Positions 29,861 to 39,278 of a stretch of DNA of 64,000 nucleotides are shown piece by piece. Where the stretch lies: assembly GCF_002906655.1 (NCBI RefSeq), contig NZ_CP025794.1, positions 620,001 through 684,000 on the forward strand. Direction: 5' to 3'. This DNA is from Vibrio hyugaensis (GTDB taxonomy: Bacteria; Pseudomonadota; Gammaproteobacteria; Enterobacterales; Vibrionaceae). The translations under genes and the position numbers were made by a program. The number at the start of each line of letters is the position of its first letter. The first letter of the stretch is position 1. Under the pieces are notes generated by a model. The model had not been told where the DNA came from and searched no databases. It was given only the letters and a program-made list of their open reading frames with translations.

Positions 29861-30250
29861 TTAAGCCTCAGTAAGATAGTTAGATAACTCAATTAAGTTA
29901 CCATCTGGGTCTCGAATGTAAACAGATAGGATGTTACCAATTGCACCGGTTCGTTGAACGGGGCCTTCAATTACCTCAATAGCATGAGCTTCAAGGTGAG
30001 AGATAATATCCAAGATAGGTGTGTCTGTAATAAAACACAAATCAGCACTGCCAGAAGCAACTTGACGTGCTTTAGGTTCAAACTCGCTCCCTAGTTGGTG
30101 AAGATTTATTTTTTGCTTTCCATAAATCAAGGCTACTCGTCCTTCACCAAAAGTGATGCTTTCCATACCAAGAACCTGCATATAAAAACCCAGCGTGGTT
30201 GGAATATTTTTAACAGTTAGGACTAAGTGATCCAATCGGTTTATTTTCAT
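29861..30250 (-). CDS. VOC (glyoxalase/dioxygenase fold) family protein
   Basis: 129 residues, vicinal oxygen chelate superfamily. The N-terminal RLDHLVLTVKNIPTTLGFY motif carries the first metal-ligand His (near residue 7), RVALIYGKQKINLHQ the second and DPDGNLIELSNYL the C-terminal Glu, so the metal site is complete. It resembles small Vibrio VOC proteins annotated as virulence-protein or glyoxalase-like; the substrate is unknown. ATG 30250 follows GAGGGG. It sits 10 bp after the RidA gene and 1 bp before the YbjQ gene. Confidence 0.87.
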   Translation of the reverse strand: MKINRLDHLVLTVKNIPTTLGFYMQVLGMESITFGEGRVALIYGKQKINLHQLGSEFEPKARQVASGSADLCFITDTPILDIISHLEAHAIEVIEGPVQRTGAIGNILSVYIRDPDGNLIELSNYLTEA

Positions 30251-30260
30251 TGGCCCCTCT

Positions 30261-30641
30261 CTATAATGCTTCACATGAGATGACTGCCTCTATCTCAATA
30301 AATAAGTCAGGATGAATCAAACGACTCACCTCGACTAATGAACAAGCCGGCAAATAGCCCTCATAGAAGTCGAATAATACCGAGCGAATCTCTGGCAATT
30401 GGTTCATATCGGTTACAAATATCGTCAGCTTGATGAGGTCACGTTTCTCTCTTTGTTCTTCCGCAAGTATTTTCGATAAGTAAGACAGAATCGTTTTTGT
30501 TTGCTCGATTAGATTTTCACTTTGGCTCGGTGAGCCCATTGCTGTCAATCCGGAAACATACAAGGTCTCACAATGTCTTGCCGCATGGACATAAGGACCA
30601 GCAATTTGCGGCAAAAATTCGTAACTGATGCGTTGAACCAT
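30261..30641 (-). CDS. RidA family (YjgF/YER057c/UK114) protein
   Basis: 126-residue RidA-like protein. RidA enzymes hydrolyse reactive enamine/imine intermediates made by PLP enzymes. GPYVHAARHCETLYVSGLTAMG near residues 15-36 matches the family entry strand. The conserved arginine of true RidA (in a R-x-x-V/C-x-V context near residue 105) is not obvious; residues SLVEVSRLIHPDLFIEIEAV cover that area, so deaminase activity is uncertain. First gene of the three-gene operon. Confidence 0.8.
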   Translation of the reverse strand: MVQRISYEFLPQIAGPYVHAARHCETLYVSGLTAMGSPSQSENLIEQTKTILSYLSKILAEEQREKRDLIKLTIFVTDMNQLPEIRSVLFDFYEGYLPACSLVEVSRLIHPDLFIEIEAVISCEAL

Positions 30642-30947
30642 TTTGACTCCCCTTCCCTAGCGGTTGTATTTCCGTTTATTCAATATCTCTTTCACTTCGT
30701 GCGTTTTTTCTAAATCTACTTCATAAACATTGGCTAATGCACAAACATATTATACCCAAACGTCTTCAATGAGCAGGATCCAGAGCGTTGTCACTGACTC
30801 TAGTTCAAAGTCAAACAACTTGAGGAATAGTCTTTCTATTTCCATTTTGTTTGGCAAAGAAATAGTGTTAGTGACACGCTCCCAAAGGGCGAGTTGCCTT
30901 GGCTTGTATACTTTGTTGTCGATTTTCGATTTAGAACCACTAGACCT
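30642..30947. other. 306-bp region between the MazG-like and RidA genes
   Basis: Leader of the RidA operon plus the 3' flank of the MazG-like gene. An ORF in the opposite direction exists but has no ribosome site or recognisable product, so I see nothing further here. Confidence 0.3.
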
Positions 30948-31208
30948 TTAAATTGCCGCCGCGTCTACAAACCAATGCAATCTCGCTGAACCTAGCGCAT
31001 TGAGGATATTTGGGTATACGCGTACGTCGTAGAGTTCTTCCGCGATTGTTCCTTTAATTGTGTCCTCTGTCGGTTGTCCAGTGGCGTCTTTCCTAATCGA
31101 TTCAGACAACTCACCCACTTCTTCAATCAGTTTGAGGAAATAATGCTGTTTCTGTTCCGGGTCGTGATCAAACTCTTTTATATGCGCTTGTAGTTGTCGA
31201 ATGTCCAT
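30948..31208 (-). CDS. MazG-like nucleotide pyrophosphohydrolase, C-terminus altered
   Basis: 86 residues starting at ATG 31208. LKLIEEVGELSESIRKD near residues 25-41 and EELYDV near 57-62 are the two metal-binding EExxE-type and EExxD-type segments of the MazG/all-alpha NTP-PPase fold. After EELYDV, relatives usually continue with a hydrophobic helix (LYYVxALAN type) and about 20-30 more residues. Here the tail reads RVYPNILNALGSARLHW and then VDAAAI, so it looks diverged or frameshifted. Role: hydrolysis of nucleoside triphosphates to monophosphates. It is the last gene before the heptamer repeats and IS3 element. Confidence 0.65.
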   Translation of the reverse strand: MDIRQLQAHIKEFDHDPEQKQHYFLKLIEEVGELSESIRKDATGQPTEDTIKGTIAEELYDVRVYPNILNALGSARLHWFVDAAAI

Positions 31209-31392
31209 TTCTAATCCTTTTTTGTTTGTAATCCTAATAAACCCTACGATAAGTAGATAACAGAATGATTTAAGGCGATATTCCCAATAGCTCGGTAACA
31301 CAGATGCTCCTTATCCATGACGTGATGAGTAGAGGAAAAATAGCAAATCCAGCCATTAGAGCAACTGATTTGGTCGGAGTTGGGATATGAGC

Positions 31393-31448
31393 GGGAAATG
31401 GGTAATGGGTAATGGGAAATGGGAAATGGGAAATGGGAAATGGGAGAG
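31393..31448. repeat. Heptamer tandem repeat (GGGAAAT / GGGTAAT)n
   Basis: Seven full 7-bp copies: GGGAAAT, GGGTAAT twice, GGGAAAT four times, then a degenerate GGGAGAG. Eight GGG tracts spaced by four bases on the plus strand satisfy the G-quadruplex pattern. It lies 12 bp outside the IS3 left end. Confidence 0.92.
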
Positions 31449-31487
31449 TTTGTGGTGGAATGACCCCTTAAAAGTAGACACGGAGGG

Positions 31488-32351
31488 TTAATTCATTAGC
31501 TCAAAGTCTATGGGGCTCACTCCACCTAGAGTCCCATGCCTTCTTACCGGATTGTAATACGTATCGATATAAAGTCGGCTTTGCATTGTCATTTCCTGAC
31601 GGGATACCTCTCCTAAATTGCTAATCCACTCTTTTTTGTATTGAGCAAAGAAACTTTCTGAACAAGCATTATCCCAACAGTTTCCTTTACGCGACATACT
31701 CACGGTAATCGCCTTTTTCCTAAGCCATCGTAAGGTTTCTATCGCTCGATATTGAACACCTTGATCCGAATGAAACATTAACTCCCTTCCATCCGGTAGA
31801 CGACTCTTCCATGCCTTACTCAAGGCTTTTAGCACTAAATAAGCATTGTTTATGCGACTCGTAGACCACCCCACCACCTTCCTCGAATACAAATCCAATA
31901 TGACACAAAGGTAGTTCCAACCTTCCTTACATCGAACTTGAGTTATATCAGAAGCCCAAACTTGATTTGGTTTACTCACGTCAAATTGGCGATTAAGAAG
32001 ATTGTACGCAGGCATCAGTGTTTTCTGCCTAGGAGCTCGACCATGGCGCTTTTTACTGGCTTTAGAACGATAACCTACTAACTGTAATAGCCGTTGAACT
32101 CGCTTCTTATTGCAAATAAAACCGAAAGCAACCGCGGCTTCCCACAGCTTTCGATAGCCGGGGATACAATGCTGCCTATCACTTTCCTTTTTCAAAAAGT
32201 CGAGCAAACTTTCATTTCTTTGTTCACGCTCACTTGGCTTTCGATGGAGCCACTTATAGTAGCCAGCTGGAGAAACATCTAGCCATCGGCACAGCCTTAT
32301 TACTGGTCGCTGGACACTCGTATATTTTAGAATGTATTCAAATCTTATTCT
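31488..32351 (-). CDS. IS3-family transposase OrfB (frameshift-expressed)
   Basis: 287 residues when read from the frameshift site. It carries an HTH_21-like N-terminal part (RLCRWLDVSPAGYYKWL) and the rve integrase core with the DDE triad: WASDITQV, HSDQGVQY and the Glu in NCWDNACSESFF. It has no good start of its own; it is joined to OrfA by a -1 shift at CTAAAAG (about 32350-32356), where AAAA lets the tRNA slip. No stop interrupts it, so the element could be active. Confidence 0.9.
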   Translation of the reverse strand, partial: RIRFEYILKYTSVQRPVIRLCRWLDVSPAGYYKWLHRKPSEREQRNESLLDFLKKESDRQHCIPGYRKLWEAAVAFGFICNKKRVQRLLQLVGYRSKASKKRHGRAPRQKTLMPAYNLLNRQFDVSKPNQVWASDITQVRCKEGWNYLCVILDLYSRKVVGWSTSRINNAYLVLKALSKAWKSRLPDGRELMFHSDQGVQYRAIETLRWLRKKAITVSMSRKGNCWDNACSESFFAQYKKEWISNLGEVSRQEMTMQSRLYIDTYYNPVRRHGTLGGVSPIDFELMN

Positions 32352-32668
32352 TTTAGGCTGTTGAAGTAAGCTTTCGCTTCCTTTAAGAATTCGTTCTCCA
32401 TCTCAGCCATTTCCAGACGCTTTTTCAACCTTCGAATTTCTTTTTCTAGTTGAACAACTGATTTTTCTGGTCCCACGTTGGGAAGAGTGGGTGATGTATG
32501 TTTTTGAGAGGTCATTTCAGCCCTCCATTTGGACAGTAAACTCGGGGAAATGCCTAACGATTTCGCCACTGATTTTACGGTATCAGGAGAATCTAAAGAT
32601 TGCTGTACGGCCTGTTTCTTGAAATCTTCTGAATGTTTTCGGACAGTTTTTACTTTCATCGCACTCAA
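32345..32668 (-). CDS. IS3-family transposase OrfA
   Basis: 107-residue HTH_Tnp_1 protein with a helix-turn-helix (SLDSPDTVKSVAKSLGISPSLLSKWR) and a leucine-zipper-like coiled coil (LEKEIRRLKKRLEMAEMENEFLKEA) used for multimerisation. Its end overlaps OrfB by a few bases around the slippery CTAAAAG. It binds the IS ends as part of the OrfAB fusion. Confidence 0.9.
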   Translation of the reverse strand: MSAMKVKTVRKHSEDFKKQAVQQSLDSPDTVKSVAKSLGISPSLLSKWRAEMTSQKHTSPTLPNVGPEKSVVQLEKEIRRLKKRLEMAEMENEFLKEAKAYFNSLKE

Positions 32669-32716
32669 ATTCCAATATTGAGTGTCTACTTTATTGGGGT
32701 CATATCAGAAAGCAAT

Positions 32717-32747
32717 AAAAAAGGAGAGCTAATGCTCTCCTTTTCTT
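32717..32747 (-). terminator. Terminator of the thrS-infC-rpmI-rplT operon
   Basis: Perfect AAAAGGAGAGC / GCTCTCCTTTT hairpin with a TAAT loop, 17 bp past the rplT stop; on the minus strand it is followed by T-rich sequence. The IS3 right end begins about 15 bp beyond. Confidence 0.9.
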
Positions 32748-32763
32748 AATCCTAAACTGCTAA

Positions 32764-33117
32764 TTAAAGAGCAGCTTTCGCTTTTTCAACTAGAACAGCA
32801 AATGCTGCTTTATCGAATACTGCGATGTCCGCTAGGATCTTACGGTCGATCTCGATAGATGCTTTCTTAAGACCGTTGATGAAACGGCTGTAAGATAGAC
32901 CATTTTGACGAGATGCTGCGTTGATACGTGCAATCCATAGTTGACGGAATTGACGTTTCTTAGCGCGACGGTCACGGTAAGCGTATTGACCAGCTTTAGT
33001 AACTGCTTGGAAAGCTACGCGGTAAACACGAGAACGTGCACCGTAGTAACCTTTAGCTTGTTTTAGAACTTTCTTATGACGTGCACGAGCTTGTACACCA
33101 CGTTTTACGCGAGGCAT
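32764..33117 (-). CDS. rplT: 50S ribosomal protein L20
   Basis: 117 residues, the expected length; the start [26 protein letters not shown] is the classical L20 basic tail. L20 is needed for early 50S assembly and in enterobacteria represses its own operon by binding the rpmI leader. Last gene of the operon, 40 bp after rpmI. Confidence 0.98.
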
Positions 33118-33157
33118 TATGCTTCTCCTAAACTAAACGATTGATAACTATAAAGAA

Positions 33158-33352
33158 TTAAGCGTATGGCAACATACGAACAACTGCAGCAACTTCACAA
33201 CGTGGAAGAATTGCATTTGGACGTAGCTGACGCTTGTTCTTAGTAGTACGCTTAGTCAGGATGTGACGTTTTGTAGCGTGCTTGTACTTAATACCACCAG
33301 CAGTTTTCTTAAAACGCTTAGCAGCACCTTTGTTGGTTTTCATCTTAGGCAT
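33158..33352 (-). CDS. rpmI: 50S ribosomal protein L35
   Basis: 64-residue L35: [20 protein letters not shown] at the N-terminus is diagnostic. The 117 bp between infC and rpmI would hold the leader used for L20-mediated translational control in related species; GC-rich complementary patches are present there but I did not model a pseudoknot. Confidence 0.98.
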   Translation of the reverse strand: MPKMKTNKGAAKRFKKTAGGIKYKHATKRHILTKRTTKNKRQLRPNAILPRCEVAAVVRMLPYA

Positions 33353-33469
33353 GATGAATAACTCCGCATTGAGTAGGTTTAATAAACAACGTAATTAGGG
33401 CGAACAAAACCCAACCGTTTACCTTTAAAAGGGAAACGGCCAGGTCTTAATTACTTGATGAGCCGTTAA

Positions 33470-34021
33470 TTACTTCTTTTTAGGGGCTAGAACCATGATC
33501 ATCTGACGACCTTCGATTCGACTTGGGAAAGATTCCACTACAGCAAAGTCTACAGTGTCTTCTTTTAAGCGATGAAGAACGTCAACACCGATGTCTTGGT
33601 GCGCCATTTCTCGGCCACGGAAGCGAATTGTTACCTTCACTTTGTTGCCTTCTTCAAGGAAACGCGTCAGGTTGCGTAGTTTTACCTGATAGTCTCCAAT
33701 ATCAGTTCCAGGACGGAATTTTACTTCCTTAATCTGAACCTGTTTTTGCTTTTTCTTCTGCTCTTTAGCAGATTTGCTCTTCTCAAAGAGGAATTTGCCG
33801 TAGTCCATAACACGACAGACTGGCGGCTCAGCGTTAGGACTGATCTCCACAAGATCCATGCCTGCTTCTTCAGCAGCTGCGATCGCTTCTTGAATCGATA
33901 CAACACCAACTGATTCACCGTCAGCGCCAGTTAGTCGAACTTCACGAACGCCACGAATTTCACCGTTCATACGGTGTGGGTTTTGTTTTACCGGCTGTTG
34001 GCCGCGTCTTCCGCCTTTAAT
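33470..34021 (-). CDS. infC: Translation initiation factor IF-3, ATT start
   Basis: 183 residues when started at the rare codon ATT (34019-34021), which gives the usual IF-3 N-terminus ([15 protein letters not shown] before [14 protein letters not shown]). A strong GGAGGAAT Shine-Dalgarno sits 7 nt ahead. IF-3 binds the 30S subunit, rejects non-AUG/GUG/UUG starts, and so represses its own ATT-initiated message. The internal ATG at 33970 would remove 17 conserved residues. Only 3 bp separate the thrS stop from this start, so the Shine-Dalgarno lies in the end of thrS. Confidence 0.95.
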   Translation of the reverse strand: MKGGRRGQQPVKQNPHRMNGEIRGVREVRLTGADGESVGVVSIQEAIAAAEEAGMDLVEISPNAEPPVCRVMDYGKFLFEKSKSAKEQKKKQKQVQIKEVKFRPGTDIGDYQVKLRNLTRFLEEGNKVKVTIRFRGREMAHQDIGVDVLHRLKEDTVDFAVVESFPSRIEGRQMIMVLAPKKK

Positions 34022-34024
34022 AGC

Positions 34025-35953
34025 TTATTCCTCCAGATTGAGCTTACGGCTTGAAATCTCGTCTTGGATGTATGCAATGAAATCATCCACTTTAAATTTG
34101 CCGAGATCTTTACCTTTACGAGTACGTACTGCGATTTCGCCAGCTTCCATTTCTTGGTCACCGACAACAAGCATATACGGTACACGCTTCAAAGTGTGTT
34201 CGCGGATTTTAAAGCCAATCTTCTCATTTCTCAAGTCCGCTTTAGCTCTAATTCCACTTTTTTGTAGTTTTTGTACTACTTCCTGAACATAATCTGACTG
34301 TTTATCAGTAATGTTCATAAGAATTGCCTGTTCTGGCGCCAACCAAGTTGGGAAGAAACCGGCATATTCTTCGATAAGAATACCAATGAAACGCTCTAGT
34401 GAACCTAGAATTGCACGGTGAATCATCACCGGAACAAGACGTTCATTGTTTTCACCTACGTAAGTTGCACCTAAGCGACCTGGTAGGTTGAAGTCTAACT
34501 GAACAGTACCACACTGCCATGCACGGTCTAGACAGTCGTATAGCGTGAATTCAATCTTAGGACCGTAGAATGCACCCTCGCCTTCTTGAATCTCGTATGG
34601 AATTTCCATTGATTCTAGAGACTGTTTCAATGCTTCTTCAGATTGATCCCAGATTTCATCTGAACCTACACGTTTTTCTGGACGAGTAGACAGTTTCACT
34701 ACGATGTTGTCGAAACCAAATGTTTGGTACGTATCGTACACCATCTTGATACAATTTGTTACTTCTTCTTGAATTTGGCTCTCAGTACAGAAAATGTGAG
34801 CGTCATCCTGAGTAAAACCACGTACACGCATAATGCCGTGTAGTGCACCAGATGGTTCGTTACGGTGACATGAACCGAACTCAGCCATACGTAGCGGTAG
34901 ATCACGGTACGATTTTAGACCTTGGTTAAAGATCTGCACGTGACCTGGACAGTTCATTGGTTTCAGTGCGTATTCACGGTTTTCAGAAGAAGTGGTGAAC
35001 ATCGCATCAGCGTACTTGTCCCAGTGACCAGAACGTTCCCAAAGAACACGGTCCATAATAAGTGGACCTTTTACTTCCTGGTAACCGTATTCGTCTAGCT
35101 TAGAGCGTACAAATACTTCAAGGTCACGGAAGATAGACCAACCATTGTGATGCCAGAACACCATGCCTGGTGCTTCTTGTTGCATGTGGAATAGGTCTAA
35201 TTGCTTACCAAGTTTACGGTGGTCACGCTTCGCTGCTTCTTCAAGGCGAGTTAGGTGCGCTTTCAGTGCTTTCTTATCGTGGAAAGCCGTACCGTAGATA
35301 CGTTGAAGCATTTTGTTGTCGCTGTTACCACGCCAGTAAGCACCCGCAACATTCAATAGAGTGAAATGTTGACAGAAGCTCATGTTAGGAACGTGAGGAC
35401 CGCGACACATGTCGATGTATTCTTCATGGTGGTAAAGACCCGGACGATCATCACGAGATACGTTTTCGTCTAGGATTTCCACTTTGTATGGTTCGCCACG
35501 TGATTCAAATGTATCACGTGCTTCCTGCCAGCTAACCTTTTTCTTAACAACTTCGTACTTGGTCTTCGCTAGTTCTTTCATACGCTTTTCAATCTTTTCA
35601 AGATCGTCTTGCGTTAGAGATTCTTCTAGGTCGATGTCGTAGTAGAAGCCATTGTCGATGGTTGGACCGATCGCCATTTTAGCTTGCGGGTAAAGTTGCT
35701 TTAGAGCGTGACCAAGAAGGTGAGCACATGAGTGGCGAACGATTTCTAGACCGTCGACTTCATCTTTAACTGTGATGATCTCAAGGCTTGCGTCTTCTTC
35801 AATTAAGTCACACGCATCAACGCGGTTACCGTTTACACGACCAGCGATAGTTGCTTTTGCAAGACCAGGACCGATCGATTGCGCAACTTCCATAGTAGAA
35901 ACTGGGTTGTCAAATTGACGCTGACTGCCGTCAGGAAGAGTAATAATAGGCAT
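34025..35953 (-). CDS. thrS: Threonyl-tRNA synthetase
   Basis: 642 residues (E. coli 642), class II synthetase. N-terminal TGS domain ([19 protein letters not shown]), editing domain with [16 protein letters not shown] (zinc-like His motif) near residues 72-87, catalytic core with CPGHVQIF near 333 and motif 2 [20 protein letters not shown] near 360-379, then the anticodon-binding domain. ATG 35953 follows AAGGAT; the upstream in-frame extension is not family-like. First gene of the translation operon. The long leader may carry a ThrRS operator, as in E. coli, but I did not verify one. Confidence 0.97.
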   Translation of the reverse strand: MPIITLPDGSQRQFDNPVSTMEVAQSIGPGLAKATIAGRVNGNRVDACDLIEEDASLEIITVKDEVDGLEIVRHSCAHLLGHALKQLYPQAKMAIGPTIDNGFYYDIDLEESLTQDDLEKIEKRMKELAKTKYEVVKKKVSWQEARDTFESRGEPYKVEILDENVSRDDRPGLYHHEEYIDMCRGPHVPNMSFCQHFTLLNVAGAYWRGNSDNKMLQRIYGTAFHDKKALKAHLTRLEEAAKRDHRKLGKQLDLFHMQQEAPGMVFWHHNGWSIFRDLEVFVRSKLDEYGYQEVKGPLIMDRVLWERSGHWDKYADAMFTTSSENREYALKPMNCPGHVQIFNQGLKSYRDLPLRMAEFGSCHRNEPSGALHGIMRVRGFTQDDAHIFCTESQIQEEVTNCIKMVYDTYQTFGFDNIVVKLSTRPEKRVGSDEIWDQSEEALKQSLESMEIPYEIQEGEGAFYGPKIEFTLYDCLDRAWQCGTVQLDFNLPGRLGATYVGENNERLVPVMIHRAILGSLERFIGILIEEYAGFFPTWLAPEQAILMNITDKQSDYVQEVVQKLQKSGIRAKADLRNEKIGFKIREHTLKRVPYMLVVGDQEMEAGEIAVRTRKGKDLGKFKVDDFIAYIQDEISSRKLNLEE

Positions 35954-36257
35954 GCTATATCCTTTACAGTGGTGTTGCACACCAAGCAACACATGTTATT
36001 CAAATTAGAAGATTTTTCGAGAATCGATAAAGGCCGCTCGGTAACACGAATACCGGACCAATATCGAGAGAGGGATTGTACCTAGCTCACATTTAGAATG
36101 CAAAGAGCGATTACAATTTGTCACTGAAACTTCATTGTTCAGTGAATGAGAGCCTCAATAATATTGATAAAAAATCGACGCTATCTAAAAATGAAAATAG
36201 CTCTGATAGTGAGCGTCCCTCTTCCATCAGAGCTTATGAGAACCGCAGAGTAAACGA
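35954..36257. other. thrS leader and 3' flank of the Spo0M-like gene
   Basis: 304 bp containing the thrS promoter at 36075-36103 and a ~120-nt untranslated leader. A plus-strand ORF across it has no ribosome site and is not credited. Confidence 0.45.
36075..36103 (-). promoter_or_regulatory. Sigma-70 promoter for thrS operon
   Basis: On the minus strand TTGCAT, a 17-bp spacer ending in GG, then TACAAT; initiation near 36067 would give a leader of about 115 nt before thrS. Confidence 0.75.
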
Positions 36258-37001
36258 TTACAGGTTAAGAGTCGGAGCAATTGCTGCTGCAACCTGTGAA
36301 TCTGTCGCATCAATAGGTAAAGAGAATGAACGATACTGATCACCAGACATGCTAAATGAGCGGTCGATCTCCGCTAAACAATGGAGCGTCGCACCATCCA
36401 ATATGAATGACAATTCGATTTCTTTAGTGGAAACGAAGCCGTTATTACGGAACTCTAGCTCTTGGTAAATACCCGAACGTGACGAGAATGTGTTACCACG
36501 CAAGAAGCCCTTCTCTACATCGGCTTTAACCATAGTAAAACCAGCTTGCTCAATAGCGCCGATTACTCGTGATGCTGTGGGTAATGGCTTTACTTCAATG
36601 TAGTCACGATCGCGTGGGTCAATCGCAAAACCGATGTCTAATGTGGTTTCTACCCAAACGTGGCACTGGTTTTTCATTGCGCTTACTGCCGTAATTGGCG
36701 TTTCATCGTGCAGTTTTAACTCGAACGGCACTTGTTTTTCTTCATTCGGTTGGATGATGAAAGGTTCAACCGCCTTCAATTGATCGATCGTGAATGTCTG
36801 GTAGCTAACGCTATCATCTGCTTCCACTTTCATCTCAGTATTCAGTTTGATAGTGATAGCATCGATTTGTTGCTCTACATCACCACCTTTAATTTGAACG
36901 TGTCCACGTAACGTTGAACCTTGATAAACGCTCATCTCATCTAAAATCGTATCTACCTTTGCCGAGCCGATACCAAGCGATGCTTTTAGTTTTTTAAACA
37001 T
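36258..37001 (-). CDS. Spo0M-like (arrestin-fold) protein
   Basis: 247 residues matching the SpoOM/sporulation-control family: MFKKLKASLGIGSAKVDTIL start, VYQGSTLRGHVQIKGGDVEQQIDAI strand-rich arrestin-like body and the acidic mid-region. The family is widespread in non-sporulating bacteria; its function is unclear (cytoskeletal or signalling adaptor in Bacillus). No signal peptide. It is divergent from hutC. Confidence 0.85.
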   Translation of the reverse strand: MFKKLKASLGIGSAKVDTILDEMSVYQGSTLRGHVQIKGGDVEQQIDAITIKLNTEMKVEADDSVSYQTFTIDQLKAVEPFIIQPNEEKQVPFELKLHDETPITAVSAMKNQCHVWVETTLDIGFAIDPRDRDYIEVKPLPTASRVIGAIEQAGFTMVKADVEKGFLRGNTFSSRSGIYQELEFRNNGFVSTKEIELSFILDGATLHCLAEIDRSFSMSGDQYRSFSLPIDATDSQVAAAIAPTLNL

Positions 37002-37199
37002 GGAATTCCTTTGTGACTGCCTGTTTTATTAATTTTGTTTTGGAGAACCTTTGTTTACACAACTGATGAAAGTACTGCAAGCAATAGACCTCAAGAATGC
37101 GGACTAATTCCTTTTATCCATTCACAAAATAGGTTTAGGTATTTGCAATTTGTACATAGATTACGCACTATTTGTATAGTCAATTAAAAGGAAGTCACT

Positions 37200-37907
37200 A
37201 TGTCTGCGCCACTTTATAAGCAAATCAAACAATTTATCCTCGATAAAATTGATTCGGGAGAGTGGATGGTTGGGCATCGCATCGCGACAGAGTTTGAGCT
37301 GACCGAACAATTCGGAGTCAGTCGAATGACGGTAAATAAAGCCATTAGAGACTTAGTGAACGAAGGCAAATTACAACGTCGTCCTCGCCTTGGGACGTTT
37401 GTTTGTGACCCGGAAGAAAAGTCTGAATCCCCTCTCCTAGACATTCGTAACATTGCTGATGAGATCAGCAATCGTGGTCGAGAGCATCATAGTGAAGTGT
37501 TGCAACAAATCGCAATCAAAGCCGATGATGACATCGCAATAAAATTGGGCGTCATGCTTGGTACAACCGTCTTCTACAGTGAAATCATCCACTATGAAGA
37601 TCAGACTCCAATTCAGCTGGAACTCAGATGGATAAACAGCCAATACGCACCGAGTTACCTTCAACAAGACTTTACTTCTATGACGCCAAACCAGTACCTT
37701 TCTAATAACTGCCCACTCAGCGCAATTGAACATACCGTAGAAGCCATTGCGCCAGATGGGCGCGTTAAGCAAGACCTTAAAATGCAAGCTGATGAACCAT
37801 GTTTACTGCTCAACCGACGTACATGGAGCCAAGACAAACTGGTCAGTACAGCGTTACTTTATCACCCAGGTAATAAGTACAAATTAAGCTCTAAGATCCT
37901 ATTGTAA
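37200..37907 (+). CDS. hutC: Histidine utilisation repressor
   Basis: GntR/UTRA regulator of 235 residues. N-terminal winged helix (LYKQIKQFILDKIDSGEWMVGHRIATEFELTEQFGVSRMTVNKAIRDL) and C-terminal UTRA ligand domain that senses urocanate. It represses the adjacent hutIGUH operon until urocanate accumulates. It lies 119 bp upstream of hutI in the same direction; half-site-like TTGTATAGTC in its own promoter (about 37170) suggests autoregulation. Confidence 0.94.
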   Translation: MSAPLYKQIKQFILDKIDSGEWMVGHRIATEFELTEQFGVSRMTVNKAIRDLVNEGKLQRRPRLGTFVCDPEEKSESPLLDIRNIADEISNRGREHHSEVLQQIAIKADDDIAIKLGVMLGTTVFYSEIIHYEDQTPIQLELRWINSQYAPSYLQQDFTSMTPNQYLSNNCPLSAIEHTVEAIAPDGRVKQDLKMQADEPCLLLNRRTWSQDKLVSTALLYHPGNKYKLSSKILL

Positions 37908-37985
37908 ACTAGGCATTACTTCTTCGTTTCGATCACATTTCAGCAACATTAGTCTTGTCAGTGATGCTTTTTTCTCCTATTTATT

Positions 37986-37995
37986 TGTATATACA
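37986..37995 (+). promoter_or_regulatory. HutC operator upstream of hutI
   Basis: TGTATATACA, a perfect palindrome with T-rich/A-rich flanks (ATTTGTATATACATTT), matches the HutC consensus and lies about 32 bp before the hutI start, where it would block transcription. Confidence 0.8.
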
Positions 37996-38026
37996 TTTAA
38001 TCAAGTAAGTATTGGGATGAGTGGAA

Positions 38027-39277
38027 ATGGATTTGTTGATTGAAAATGCACGACTGGTAACCATGCAAGAAGGAGAACAAGGATATTTGCCGACTCCAAT
38101 TGCTCGTGTGGGAATTCGATCAGGAAAAATTGTCGCCATCAGCACAAAAGAACAAGGTAAAGATAGCGAACATACCGAATCCCTTTTGAATCCAGCCCAA
38201 TATGGGCAAACCATCGACCTTCAAGGCAAATTGTTAATGCCAGGGTTAGTAGATTGCCACACGCATCTTGTTTACGCAGGCAGCCGCGCCAACGAATTCG
38301 AAATGCGCCTTAACGGCGTACCATACAAAGAAATTGCGAAACAAGGTGGTGGTATTCTTTCCACCGTTCATGCCACTCGCGCAGCAACAGAAGAACAACT
38401 TATTGAACTCGCCCTACCACGTTTAGATGGCTTACTCGCCAGCGGTGTTACCTCTATCGAGGTTAAGTCTGGTTACGGACTCACACTGCAAGATGAAATC
38501 AAGATGCTTCGTGCAGCAAAAGCATTAGAGCATGAGCGCAAAGTAAAAATCACCACAACGCTGCTCGCCGCTCATGCACTTCCACCAGAGTATCAAGATC
38601 GTTCTGATGACTACATTGGCTACGTTTGTGAGGAAATAATCCCTCTCGTGGCTCAAGAAAAGCTCGCCACCAGCGTAGACGTATTTTGTGAATCCATTGG
38701 CTTCAATCTGGCACAAACCGAGCGTGTCTTTCGGGCTGCTGCACAATATGGTTTGAGAGTGAAAGGCCATACTGAACAGCTCTCAAATCTTGGTGGTACC
38801 GCTCTAACCACACGATACAACGGCCTCTCAGCCGACCATATTGAATACCTGGACGAGCAAGGTGTGCTCGCGCTTTCAAATTCATCGACCGTTGCGACAT
38901 TACTGCCAGGCGCTTTTTACTTCCTACGAGAGAAGCAATTGCCACCAATCGAGTTGCTTAGACAACACAATGTTCCAATGGCAATTGCCACAGACATCAA
39001 CCCTGGCACTTCGCCATTTGCAGATCTAACGTTAATGATGAACATGGCATGCACCCTCTTTCGATTAACGCCTCAAGAAGCGTTGCGTGGTGTCACACAA
39101 CATGCCGCAAAAGCATTGGGTTATGGAGACTCACGTGGCGTGATTGAGGTTGGGTTTGATGGCGACTTCTCAATTTGGGATATCGACCACCCTGCTGACC
39201 TGAGCTACCAAGTAGGAACAAAACGTTTGATTAGTCGCATAGTCAATGGTGAGTATGTCTCACACGGAGGATTGTGA
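38027..39277 (+). CDS. hutI: Imidazolonepropionase
   Basis: Amidohydrolase of 416 residues that opens 4-imidazolone-5-propionate to formiminoglutamate, step three of histidine breakdown. Metal site HxH in [20 protein letters not shown] near residues 76-95, then KGHTEQLSN and [10 protein letters not shown] near the C-terminal third. ATG 38027 and an in-frame GTG at 38021 are both possible starts. The stop overlaps the hutG ribosome site. Order hutI-hutG-hutU-hutH matches other Vibrio. Confidence 0.95.
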   Translation: MDLLIENARLVTMQEGEQGYLPTPIARVGIRSGKIVAISTKEQGKDSEHTESLLNPAQYGQTIDLQGKLLMPGLVDCHTHLVYAGSRANEFEMRLNGVPYKEIAKQGGGILSTVHATRAATEEQLIELALPRLDGLLASGVTSIEVKSGYGLTLQDEIKMLRAAKALEHERKVKITTTLLAAHALPPEYQDRSDDYIGYVCEEIIPLVAQEKLATSVDVFCESIGFNLAQTERVFRAAAQYGLRVKGHTEQLSNLGGTALTTRYNGLSADHIEYLDEQGVLALSNSSTVATLLPGAFYFLREKQLPPIELLRQHNVPMAIATDINPGTSPFADLTLMMNMACTLFRLTPQEALRGVTQHAAKALGYGDSRGVIEVGFDGDFSIWDIDHPADLSYQVGTKRLISRIVNGEYVSHGGL

Positions 39278-39278
39278 T

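Larger units (their letters stand above)
31461..32702 (-). mobile_element. IS3-family insertion sequence, complete
   Basis: About 1242 bp, bounded by terminal inverted repeats TGACCCCTTAAAAGTAGACAC (left end) and, on the opposite strand at the right end, TGACCCCAATAAAGTAGACAC, with TG...CA termini. It holds the two-frame transposase typical of IS3. The flanks GAA (left) and TAT (right) do not form a 3- or 4-bp target duplication. It is inserted immediately downstream of the rplT terminator. Confidence 0.92.

Noticed and set aside
33470..33970. IF-3 starting at the internal ATG (33970).
   Set aside because: Conserved N-terminal residues and the strong Shine-Dalgarno point to the ATT at 34021, as is usual for infC.
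36118..36339. Plus-strand ORF across the thrS promoter and end of the Spo0M-like gene.
   Set aside because: It overlaps a good minus-strand promoter and a conserved gene and has no Shine-Dalgarno.
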